Shown here: in pieces, positions 7,335 through 14,897 of the stretch
Layout of the letters: every line of letters begins with the position of its first letter
How positions within the stretch are numbered: position 1 is the stretch's first letter
Program-made: the position numbers and the translations under genes
Notes under the pieces: model-generated
The model's input: only the letters and a program-made list of their open reading frames with translations
Told to the model about the DNA's origin: nothing
The model's database searches: none
IMG/VR virus record: IMGVR_UViG_3300042898_000957
Coordinates: 1-35,781 of that record
DNA: 35,781 nt
Source: a virus
Direction: 5' to 3' (one strand)

Positions 7335-7865
7335 ATGGAAGATTTAAAGTCTCAAATTAAGTACATTAAAGGATTCATGGATCCTCAAGAAGCAGGTTTG
7401 GTAGCAGATTATGCAAAAAAACATTCTGAACTATTTTCTAACTATGGTAACGAAGAACAAGAGTTTACCGTTCACACCTATCATGAAATAGAAGGTTTGG
7501 ATAGCGACTTACTGGATACAATTCAAGAAACTGCGTTAATGGTTTATTCTTTTGTTTTAAATAACTACCAATCTAAGTTTGATCACTTTATTGATGAAAA
7601 AACTCATATAGCAAAATTTGTTGAAGGAAAAGGTATGCACGAGCATTTTGATGCTTCAAGACCAAATGATATAGCAACTTTAATTTATTTAAACAATGAC
7701 TATGAAGGAGGAGACATTTACTTTCCAAAATATGAAATGTCTTTTAAGCCAGAGCCTGGAGATTTGTTATGTTTTCCAGATAATCCAGATTTTGTTCATG
7801 GTGTTAAGCCAATAATTAAGGGAACAAGGTTTACATTACCTCGTTGGTTTACACGTATTGTGTGA
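7335..7865 (+). CDS. Prolyl-4-hydroxylase-type 2OG-Fe(II) oxygenase
   Basis: A 176-residue protein. The Fe(II) triad and 2-oxoglutarate residues are all visible: His104-x-Asp106 (MHEHFDAS), His155 (DFVHGVKP) and Arg165 (GTRFTLPRWF). LIYLNNDYEGGDIYFP and KPEPGDLLCFP form the standard core of phage P4H-like oxygenases, which are common in aquatic phages. The reaction class is hydroxylation coupled to decarboxylation of 2-oxoglutarate; the target is unknown and could be a protein side chain. The gene begins 2 bases after nrdJ, with AAGGTAGG at 7322-7329 (inside the end of nrdJ) as likely ribosome binding site, so it is cotranscribed with it. Its stop codon TGA provides the TG of the next gene's extended -10 box. 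Confidence 0.85.
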   Translation: MEDLKSQIKYIKGFMDPQEAGLVADYAKKHSELFSNYGNEEQEFTVHTYHEIEGLDSDLLDTIQETALMVYSFVLNNYQSKFDHFIDEKTHIAKFVEGKGMHEHFDASRPNDIATLIYLNNDYEGGDIYFPKYEMSFKPEPGDLLCFPDNPDFVHGVKPIIKGTRFTLPRWFTRIV

Positions 7866-7871
7866 TAAAAT
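7863..7871 (+). promoter_or_regulatory. Extended -10 promoter of the LamG protein gene
   Basis: TGATAAAAT, with the TGA being the stop codon of the preceding oxygenase gene. The hexamer ends 15 bases before ATG 7887; the leader of about 9 bases starts near the TAGGAG ribosome binding site. Confidence 0.5.
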
Positions 7872-7886
7872 AGACTAGGAGAACCT

Positions 7887-10800
7887 ATGTCTAACCCATC
7901 AAATCTTTATGCAGAAAAAATTTTTTCAGAGCATCCAGTAGCATTGTGGGCATTAGACGATAAATCAGACTATGTAATGTTGTTAAACAATACAGATAAA
8001 GATATTAGTCTTTGGGACATAACTAATGGCACTATTTCAGAAGAAACAAGTTTGCCAACTCAACCATTTATTTCTGAATCATTATATAAAATGGTTGGTG
8101 TACCCTCAACAACATTAGACAAAGTTGCTACATTAACTAGCAATAATGTTATAAATTTTTTAGATTTTAACTCAGATTTAGATACCTTTGTTTTATCTTG
8201 TTATTTTTATTCAAACAGTTTACACTTAAAATCTGTGGCGATAGGTTTTAAATATACAGATGTAAGTACTAGCGAATCTGTAGAAGTTTTAAAAAACGTA
8301 CCAATATCAGTAAGTGGAAAATGGTTTTTACTATCAGAAACATTTAAAAAAATAAACCAAAATACAACAATGCAAGTGGTAATTAAGATAGGATATTCAG
8401 CAAGTTTAAGCGGTAGCGAAGAGTACGAGTTTTTGCTTAATGGATTATCTTTGGGTCAATGGTCTGAAGAGTTTAATAATTATTCTATGGGTTCAGAAAT
8501 AGTTTCTATACCAACCGATATATCAATAGAGTCATCAGATGGAATTATTGCAAAATCATATGGATCTGACATAAATTATGGATATTATTTAGCAAATAAT
8601 AATAAGATATATGCACAAAACTTTGGGGTACCGTTAGTTTATGGTGCATCAAATGTTACTAAACTATATCCTAATATAAATGAAGACGAAACAGCAAAGC
8701 CATCTATAATTTTTCCAGGTTTTGGATTCTTAAACGAGTTTGGCAGGTATAGTACATATACCGTAGAAATGTGGTTAAGGTTTGGGGTTGACACCTTAGA
8801 AAGTAAAAGAATATTTGGACCAATTAACTCTAATGATGGTTTGTACGTTGATGATTGCTTTTTAACATTAGTTATTGGAAATCAATTTAAATCAATATAT
8901 GTTGGTGAATGGTCAAGACCAATGTTAGTTCAAATAGTTTATTCTGAAAGCAAAGTATTTTTATTTTTAAATGGAGAAAAAGTTATTGATATTGACATAG
9001 ATAATTCAACGATAACATTGTTACCTAAGTTAGATGAGTCTGATAAGGATCAAGATTGGTTAGGGTTCTATTGCTATACAGATATATATCCATTTGAATT
9101 AGATTGTTTTGCAATATATCCTTACGTTGTTCCAGAAATAATTGCAAAAAAGAGATGGGTTTATGGACAAGCAGTTAAATCTTCTGAGTCAATAGATTCT
9201 GCATATAGCGGAAAGTCAGCATTTATAGATTATTCATTTTCTAATTATGGAACAAACTATGATTATCCTAATATTGGAAAATGGCAACAAGGAAAGATAG
9301 ATAACCTAAATGTAACAAGTAGTTATTTAAGTAATCCAGATTATAGTTTGCCAAATATAAATGTTGAAAATATTAATGACTGGTATGAAGAATTGTATAC
9401 CCTACAAGACGAAGACTATCCATTTGTAACCTTCGCAGATCAAAACGGCTCCTTTGTATTTGAAAATCTTAATATTTTAAATAATGATATTAAATCTTTT
9501 CATGGAATATTTAAAACAGCATCTTTGTTAAACTCAACTCTTGTTATGATTAAAAATAAAAATAACTCAGATTTCTTTAAAATATATACAACAGATAGTG
9601 GAGATATATTTTATAAAATTAATGTGTCTGGAACAGAAACAACTTTACATCAAACCCAATATGTGGTAGATCAATACTTAGAAATTGGTGTTGACCTAGA
9701 AAAAATAACATCACACTTTGGAAAAAATATTGCCACTTTCTTTGGCAATAAGAATGCTTTAAAGTTAATACTTTTAAATAATGATAGCAATGACTCTTGC
9801 TTTAGTCAAAAAATGTATAGATTTGGATTTTCAACAAAAAATAATCACAAGTTATTTTCTACGCATTTTGAGAATAATGGAATACTTGAAGATAATGGCA
9901 ACATTAATGCTCATATGTTTAACGATTTAGCAAGTTATACATTAATGCCATCGGTTAGGTATGGCAAGTATTATTTGGATATAGGTGTTTCTGGATACTG
10001 GGAAGACTATGTGCCATTAAAGTATTTTGCAAAGTATATAACAAACTCATCTGGTAAAAAAGAGTATGGTTTAGATTATATTCAATATAACATCAATTTT
10101 CCTTCACCTTCTATCTTTAAACCAGTAGAAGACGCTGGTGGATGGACATATGGTAACCTAAATGCACTATTTGCAGCACCTTTGCAACAAACATATGAGG
10201 TGTTAGATAACTCTCTTTTTACAGGATATAATAATTATGATGATTTACAATATAACAGATCAGATTTAAGTTACGAATACGACTCTGTAAATTCTTTAGT
10301 AAAGTCCTATGTGTCTTTTCAGTTTACAACTACTGGATTAAATAAAAAGTTTGAGTCTTTTACTACTGTTGCACCAGCACTAAAGAGTGGTATTTTAAAT
10401 CTTGATAACTATCCAGATTGGCAAAACACAATATTTTTAGTACAAAACGATACTATTATTTACCCACCATCTTCAGTAAAATTTGAAGATCTAGCAATAT
10501 CAGTTCATTTAGATTTTTCTGTAAAGTCAACTATTAATAGAAAGATAAAGATTAAGAATCTAGAACTATCATCTAGGTCTTTAGACGAGGATGCTTCTAC
10601 ACCCATTAATACCAAGTCTGGCACTAAGTTATACCCATATATTAAAAATGGAATATATAACGATTATAAAGGCAAAAATCCAATTAGTATTTATAAAAAA
10701 TCTAATCCGTATCTACATTTAACCAGGTACTCTGGAATCAAATTAAAAGGTGATTTTAACTCTTATCAAAATAGAGGCATTAGTATGCTAATAAATGAAA

Positions 10801-11486
10801 ACAAAGACTCTTTATTTTCTGTATCTACCATTCAACTTGCAATTAAAAATGATACCAGTAACTTTACATACACGCCAGTTCAAATATTTCAAGTAAATAC
10901 ATCAAACTCTTCTATTAATTTTTATATTGTGGCAAATGGCGATTCTGGACAAAGAGCAAAAATATACGCGATAGATTCAAAAACTGGTCAATTACAAAAT
11001 GGCATATCATACTATTTAAATGGACTGCTAGTTGCTAATCCAGTAATTGACAATAAAAACTGGTATTTTTTAAGCATATCTTTTGCAAACGCTTTAACAT
11101 TTAACTCATTTACTGGATCTATAAGTTTAAACGGTCCATTGGTCTATAATCACATATCGTATTATAAGTTAACTGGTTTGCAACAAAAACAATCGTCTAT
11201 TACTAGAATTTGGGATGAGGTAAAGCAGCAGTATGTGCTTGGAGCAGAGGAACCATTTGATTTTGATTGGGATTTTTGGAACCAGGGATATTTGTGGTTT
11301 GGTGTATTAATTAAGACATCTTCTTCAGATTTTGGAGATACTTCTTCAAATATTTACAAAACATACATGGGAACTAACAAAATTATTGTTGGAAATGATG
11401 GAGAAAGACAGTTGTTGGCACAAAGTTACGATAATCCTATTCATATTGGTTCTTCGTGGCAACAATATATCCTCAATCCAACATAA
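7887..11486 (+). CDS. Large virion structural protein with LamG-like domain
   Basis: A 1199-residue protein with no signal peptide or membrane segment. It is rich in Asn, Ser, Tyr and Ile and predicted by eye to be almost all beta structure. Residues about 290-412 look like a concanavalin A/LamG jelly roll: YTVEMWLRF, then VFLFLNGEKVIDIDI, then a strand containing the FELDCFAIYP pattern. Further repeats of ligand-type beta domains may lie after residue 500 but I cannot name them. LamG modules in phage usually bind carbohydrate or decorate tail proteins. It has its own promoter and a TAGGAG site; it lies between the enzyme island and the portal, where a terminase large subunit would be expected in many siphoviruses. 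It is probably an adhesion or appendage protein. The family-level function is unproven. Confidence 0.65.
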   Translation: MSNPSNLYAEKIFSEHPVALWALDDKSDYVMLLNNTDKDISLWDITNGTISEETSLPTQPFISESLYKMVGVPSTTLDKVATLTSNNVINFLDFNSDLDTFVLSCYFYSNSLHLKSVAIGFKYTDVSTSESVEVLKNVPISVSGKWFLLSETFKKINQNTTMQVVIKIGYSASLSGSEEYEFLLNGLSLGQWSEEFNNYSMGSEIVSIPTDISIESSDGIIAKSYGSDINYGYYLANNNKIYAQNFGVPLVYGASNVTKLYPNINEDETAKPSIIFPGFGFLNEFGRYSTYTVEMWLRFGVDTLESKRIFGPINSNDGLYVDDCFLTLVIGNQFKSIYVGEWSRPMLVQIVYSESKVFLFLNGEKVIDIDIDNSTITLLPKLDESDKDQDWLGFYCYTDIYPFELDCFAIYPYVVPEIIAKKRWVYGQAVKSSESIDSAYSGKSAFIDYSFSNYGTNYDYPNIGKWQQGKIDNLNVTSSYLSNPDYSLPNINVENINDWYEELYTLQDEDYPFVTFADQNGSFVFENLNILNNDIKSFHGIFKTASLLNSTLVMIKNKNNSDFFKIYTTDSGDIFYKINVSGTETTLHQTQYVVDQYLEIGVDLEKITSHFGKNIATFFGNKNALKLILLNNDSNDSCFSQKMYRFGFSTKNNHKLFSTHFENNGILEDNGNINAHMFNDLASYTLMPSVRYGKYYLDIGVSGYWEDYVPLKYFAKYITNSSGKKEYGLDYIQYNINFPSPSIFKPVEDAGGWTYGNLNALFAAPLQQTYEVLDNSLFTGYNNYDDLQYNRSDLSYEYDSVNSLVKSYVSFQFTTTGLNKKFESFTTVAPALKSGILNLDNYPDWQNTIFLVQNDTIIYPPSSVKFEDLAISVHLDFSVKSTINRKIKIKNLELSSRSLDEDASTPINTKSGTKLYPYIKNGIYNDYKGKNPISIYKKSNPYLHLTRYSGIKLKGDFNSYQNRGISMLINENKDSLFSVSTIQLAIKNDTSNFTYTPVQIFQVNTSNSSINFYIVANGDSGQRAKIYAIDSKTGQLQNGISYYLNGLLVANPVIDNKNWYFLSISFANALTFNSFTGSISLNGPLVYNHISYYKLTGLQQKQSSITRIWDEVKQQYVLGAEEPFDFDWDFWNQGYLWFGVLIKTSSSDFGDTSSNIYKTYMGTNKIIVGNDGERQLLAQSYDNPIHIGSSWQQYILNPT

Positions 11487-11488
11487 TA

Positions 11489-11497
11489 TGGTATACT
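11489..11497 (+). promoter_or_regulatory. Extended -10 promoter, leaderless type
   Basis: TGGTATACT. The hexamer ends 7 bases before ATG 11505, so transcription should start at or within a base of the start codon. There is no Shine-Dalgarno between them, which fits leaderless translation. Confidence 0.6.
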
Positions 11498-11504
11498 AAT
11501 GGTT

Positions 11505-11900
11505 ATGAATAATCAAAATCCAAACAAAAAAAGAAAACCTCGTATGAAAGGCCAAATTGGCGACTCTAAAATAACCTTTATTGAAAAGAACTATGATTGG
11601 GGCGTTTATGTTTGGAAAAGAGCCAATGGTAAGTGGTTCACTGATGGAGAGGGTAATATTTTAAATATACCAGCCGTAAAACACGATATTGCCGCTTTAG
11701 CCGAAATAAAAAAGACAGCAGCATATTATGGAGAACCAGATGGAGAGGCTGTATTTTTTCCAGGTATGGGAAGAGTATCAGACGAAGAGTATTCCGAACA
11801 AGTAGATAGAATGAAAGCGGGATTAATCCCTAACCTTAATGATCTTGGTGCAGTAGCAGCAGCCAAAGCAACAATTGCAAAATATGGCGATGAAGAATAA
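11505..11900 (+). CDS. Conserved-looking protein of unknown function upstream of portal
   Basis: A 131-residue protein. I prefer ATG 11505 over ATG 11499, because 11499 lies 1 base from the -10 hexamer, while 11505 sits 7 bases away as in leaderless genes. The N-terminus is basic (NKKRKPRMKGQ). The middle has an aromatic stretch (NYDWGVYVWKRANGKWFTDG) and the C-terminal half is Ala-rich helical (LGAVAAAKATIAKYG). The stop overlaps the portal start (TAATG), so expression is coupled with the portal. The location suggests a packaging or head accessory role, but no terminase motif such as a Walker A loop is present. I do not recognise the family. Confidence 0.7.
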   Translation: MNNQNPNKKRKPRMKGQIGDSKITFIEKNYDWGVYVWKRANGKWFTDGEGNILNIPAVKHDIAALAEIKKTAAYYGEPDGEAVFFPGMGRVSDEEYSEQVDRMKAGLIPNLNDLGAVAAAKATIAKYGDEE

Positions 11901-13495
11901 TGAGTGAAGAATTTAACTATGTTATTGGTGCTAGGATAGACGAAAACGAACAAGCAGTTAATGCATTTGCTGGTTCAGACCCATTTAGCAAAAACTGGGA
12001 AGAGTTAAAAAACTATTCTGGTTTGGATAATAACTTTAAACGTCGTGCAGCAAGAATGTCCAAGGCTCTAGTAGATACAACCCAACAATCTTATATTGAC
12101 AGATCAATTGCAGTTCCACAAGGTATTGATGGTGCTCGCTCTAATCAGATAAATCCTGGTAACGTATTTAGAAATGGTTATGGACTATTTGACGTAATCA
12201 CACCACCATGGAATGTTTATGAACTTGCCAACTACTATGACACATCCTTTGCAAACCATGCAGCCATTGATGCTAAGGTTGAAAATATTGTAGGTTTGGG
12301 ATATGATTTTGATATATCAAAAAGAACAATGCTCAAATTAGAGAATTCCTCAAATGACGAATCAGTAAGTCGTGCAAGAAACAGAATTGAAAGAGCAAAA
12401 GTAGAGTTACGTGATTGGCTAGAAAGTTTAAACGCAGATGACTCTTTTACCACAACAATGGAAAAGATATACACAGATGTTCAAGCAATTGGTAATGGAT
12501 ACATGGAAATTGGTAGAACCACTCGTGGTGAAATTGGATACGTTGGTCATATTCCAGCAACCACAATGCGTTGTCGCAGACTAAGAGATGGATACGTACA
12601 GGTTATTGCAAACAAGGTAGTTTACTTTAGAAACTTTGGTGCTACAAATTCAAACCCAGTAACTGAAGATCGTAGACCAAACGAAATTATTCATTTTAAA
12701 CAATACTCACCATTAAACACATTCTATGGTGTTCCAGACATTATTTCAGCAATATCATCTCTACACGGTGATCAACTGGCTTCACAATACAATATTGACT
12801 ACTTTGGTAACAAGGCAGTTCCAAGATACGTAGTAACTATGAAGGGTGCCAAACTATCTGCAGACGCAGAAGACAAGATGTTTAGATTTTTACAAACTGG
12901 ATTAAAGGGTCAAAACCATAGAACTTTGTACATACCTCTTCCTGGAGATACAGAAAATAACAAGGTAGAGTTTAAGATGGAACCTATTGAATCTGGGGTA
13001 CAAGAGGGATCATTTAAGGAATATAGAAAACAAAACCGTGATGACATCTTGGTGGCACATCAAGTACCGCTTTCAAAACTAGGTGGATCAGACTCAGGGG
13101 CAATTGCAGCAGCATTGGCTCAAGATAGAACATTTAAAGAGCAGGTAGCCAGACCAGCACAGGCTCAACTAGAAAAACAAATTAATAAGATCATACGCGA
13201 GAAACAAGACGTACTAGAGTTTAAGTTTAATGAACTTACTTTGACAGATGAAATAGCACAATCACAAATTCTTGAAAGATATGTAAAAACACAGATTATG
13301 ATGCCTAATGAGGCAAGAGTGGCACTGGGTCTTCCACAAAGAGACGGTGGAGACGAACCATTTGTAGCCAAACCAGAGACTATGAATAATGATGCCAATC
13401 GTGCAAGAGATGGCGAAAGACTTAATAATCAGTCCGATGGATCTGCAACTGTAAGTGGTAGAAATCCAAAGGGCGAGGGTAGATCTTCAACCTAG
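11900..13495 (+). CDS. Portal protein
   Basis: A 531-residue protein forming the dodecameric DNA gate at the capsid vertex. Recognisable portal elements: an N-terminal NVYELANYYDTSFANHAAIDAKVENIVG, read in parts as ELANYYDTS and AAIDAKVENIVGLGYD; GNGYMEIGR (about 199-207); HFKQYSPLNTFYGVPD (about 254-269), the typical 'Y-G-P/V-P' portal segment; SLHGDQLASQYNIDYFGNKA; a crown-side RKQNRDDILVAHQVPLSKLG (about 376-395); and LERYVKTQIMMPNEARVALG in the C-terminal helix region. This is the PBSX/HK97-like portal type. The start ATG overlaps the previous stop (TAATG). The C-terminus is disordered and basic/polar. The head protease follows after 61 bases, the standard order. Confidence 0.93.
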   Translation: MSEEFNYVIGARIDENEQAVNAFAGSDPFSKNWEELKNYSGLDNNFKRRAARMSKALVDTTQQSYIDRSIAVPQGIDGARSNQINPGNVFRNGYGLFDVITPPWNVYELANYYDTSFANHAAIDAKVENIVGLGYDFDISKRTMLKLENSSNDESVSRARNRIERAKVELRDWLESLNADDSFTTTMEKIYTDVQAIGNGYMEIGRTTRGEIGYVGHIPATTMRCRRLRDGYVQVIANKVVYFRNFGATNSNPVTEDRRPNEIIHFKQYSPLNTFYGVPDIISAISSLHGDQLASQYNIDYFGNKAVPRYVVTMKGAKLSADAEDKMFRFLQTGLKGQNHRTLYIPLPGDTENNKVEFKMEPIESGVQEGSFKEYRKQNRDDILVAHQVPLSKLGGSDSGAIAAALAQDRTFKEQVARPAQAQLEKQINKIIREKQDVLEFKFNELTLTDEIAQSQILERYVKTQIMMPNEARVALGLPQRDGGDEPFVAKPETMNNDANRARDGERLNNQSDGSATVSGRNPKGEGRSST

Positions 13496-13501
13496 TTACA
13501 C

Positions 13502-13534
13502 TGTTTATAACATGTTTATAACTTGTGTATAAAA
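13502..13534 (+). repeat. Three tandem 11-bp repeats with DnaA-box-like cores
   Basis: TGTTTATAACA, TGTTTATAACT and TGTGTATAAAA lie head to tail in the portal-protease gap. On the - strand the cores read TTATAAACA, TTATAAACA and TTATACACA. The last fits the E. coli-type DnaA box TTATNCACA and the others miss it by one base. An 11-bp period places each copy on the same DNA face, which suits a protein-binding site just upstream of the -10 box at 13541. Confidence 0.6.
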
Positions 13535-13540
13535 GGGCTC

Positions 13541-13546
13541 TATAAT
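13541..13546 (+). promoter_or_regulatory. -10 box of the protease-scaffold gene (leaderless type, non-TG)
   Basis: TATAAT, preceded by CTC instead of TGN. It ends 10 bases before ATG 13557 and no Shine-Dalgarno lies between, so the message would have at most a few leader bases. The three 11-bp repeats lie directly upstream at 13502-13534 and might replace a -35 element by binding an activator or repressor. Confidence 0.5.
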
Positions 13547-13556
13547 GTATAGTACG

Positions 13557-14873
13557 ATGTCTATATTAAAAGCCCAATGGAATACAGAAGGCGAGAATGT
13601 CCGCCTTTCTATGCCTTTTAGTAAGGTTGATAAACAACGCCGCATTGTTTCAGGCTTTGCCTCATTAGATAACTTAGATCGTCAAATGGACATTGTAACT
13701 ACAGAAGCCAGCATGAAGGCATTTGAAAACTTTCGAGGTAACATAAGAGAAATGCATCAACCATTAGCAGTAGGCAAAATGGTTTCATTTAAGCAAGACA
13801 AATATTTTGATTCAGAGTCAAAGAAGTTTTATAACGGTGTTTTCGTTTCCGCTTATGTCTCTAAAGGTGCTCAAAGCACATGGGAAAAGGTTTTGGATGG
13901 CACACTAACAGGTTTTTCTATTGGTGGAAAAATGAACAAATGGGACGACGCTTTTGATGAGAAGTTAGATTCTCAAATTAGAATTATTAAAGATTATGAT
14001 CTTGTTGAGTTAAGTCTTGTAGACTCTCCAGCAAATGAATTTGCAAACATTATGTCTGTTGAAAAAGTAGACGGAGTTGCAGTAATTAAAGGTGATAATA
14101 CAACCTTAGAAAATGTTTTTTGGGATTCAGAAACTGGAATTGTTATGGTTTCAGAAAATGAAAAAGAAATCAGTCCAACAACTGGCAATGAAATGAAAAA
14201 TATAGGATTCGTTGAAAAAACGGATAATGAAAAAATCAATATGATAAAGTTCTTAGTCGATAGTGCTAAAGGCATTACCACTTCTAAGATTACCAAGGAG
14301 GTAAGTCCTATGACAGAAACAACAGAAGTAGTAGCAGAGATTGTTGAAAAATCTGATATTGCAGTTGAAAATGTTGAGGTTGCTCCAGAGGCAGATGCCG
14401 TAGTTGATGCTCCTGTTACAGAAGTTGTTGCAGAAGATGCACCAGCAGCGGAAACAGTTGTGGAAGCAGAAAAAGCAGACACAGTTGAAGCAGTAGCAGA
14501 AGTTATTGAAGAAGTTGCTACAGAAGTATCTAAAGCAGACGATGTTATTGTTGAGGCAGTAACAGAAGTTAAGAATACTCTTACATCAGCCTTTAGCGAT
14601 CTACTTGCAACAGTAAAGTCTTTACAGACAGAAGTTGCAGATTTAAACAAACAAGTTGCTGACACAAAGTCACAAATTGTTAATACACAAAATGCACTAG
14701 TTGAAACAAACGGTGCAGTTAACGAGTTTGGAAAGAGAATGGAATCAGTAGAATCTGATACCGCTTTCCGAAAGTCTGGCGATCTCGGCGAGGTCGTACA
14801 GTTACAACCAGTAATGGTTGAGAAATCCCTATGGGGCGGACGTTTCCTCAAAACAGCCGATCTATTCAGATAG
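13557..14873 (+). CDS. Prohead protease (HK97 gp4 / peptidase S78 type) fused to scaffold domain
   Basis: A 438-residue protein from ATG 13557; the alternative ATG 13545 overlaps the -10 hexamer and is rejected. Residues 1-170 are the protease: SGFASLDNLDRQMDIV, catalytic His67 in REMHQP, catalytic Ser121 in LTGFSIGGK, and ELSLVDSPANEFANI. It cleaves scaffold and capsid precursors during head maturation. Residues about 252-365 are Ala/Glu/Val-rich and low complexity; about 345-410 form a coiled coil (LQTEVADLNKQVADTKSQI); the C-terminus ends in WGGRFLKTADLF, a possible capsid-binding tail. This is a protease-scaffold fusion as in lambda gpC-type arrangements. An internal start for scaffold alone is at 14310. 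The capsid protein gene follows. Confidence 0.9.
   Translation: MSILKAQWNTEGENVRLSMPFSKVDKQRRIVSGFASLDNLDRQMDIVTTEASMKAFENFRGNIREMHQPLAVGKMVSFKQDKYFDSESKKFYNGVFVSAYVSKGAQSTWEKVLDGTLTGFSIGGKMNKWDDAFDEKLDSQIRIIKDYDLVELSLVDSPANEFANIMSVEKVDGVAVIKGDNTTLENVFWDSETGIVMVSENEKEISPTTGNEMKNIGFVEKTDNEKINMIKFLVDSAKGITTSKITKEVSPMTETTEVVAEIVEKSDIAVENVEVAPEADAVVDAPVTEVVAEDAPAAETVVEAEKADTVEAVAEVIEEVATEVSKADDVIVEAVTEVKNTLTSAFSDLLATVKSLQTEVADLNKQVADTKSQIVNTQNALVETNGAVNEFGKRMESVESDTAFRKSGDLGEVVQLQPVMVEKSLWGGRFLKTADLFR
14310..14873 (+). CDS. Nested in-frame scaffold protein (C-terminal part of the protease gene)
   Basis: Inside the protease gene a consensus Shine-Dalgarno AAGGAGG at 14295-14301 lies 8 bases before an in-frame ATG at 14310 (codon 252 of the long protein). 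Translation from it gives 187 residues beginning MTETTEVVAEIVEKSD, made only of the acidic helical scaffold, its coiled coil and the conserved-looking C-terminal tail. This mirrors lambda gpC/Nu3, where the scaffold is made in excess from an internal start. The ribosome site is stronger than that of most genes in the window, and the long form lacks any ribosome site (leaderless), so the ratio would favour scaffold. It is inferred from sequence alone. Confidence 0.65.
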   Translation: MTETTEVVAEIVEKSDIAVENVEVAPEADAVVDAPVTEVVAEDAPAAETVVEAEKADTVEAVAEVIEEVATEVSKADDVIVEAVTEVKNTLTSAFSDLLATVKSLQTEVADLNKQVADTKSQIVNTQNALVETNGAVNEFGKRMESVESDTAFRKSGDLGEVVQLQPVMVEKSLWGGRFLKTADLFR

Positions 14874-14897
14874 AAAAATCACGTGGAGGTGAAATAT

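Noticed and set aside
13994-14851. Long open frame on the - strand opposite the protease-scaffold gene (285 codons)
   Set aside because: It is the antisense of the Ala/Glu/Val-rich low-complexity scaffold; the Ser/Thr-rich product has no domain and no ribosome site. The + strand gene is certain.
14883-14897. GTG 14883 as start of the capsid gene
   Set aside because: It overlaps the GGAGGT ribosome site that is well placed for ATG 14898.
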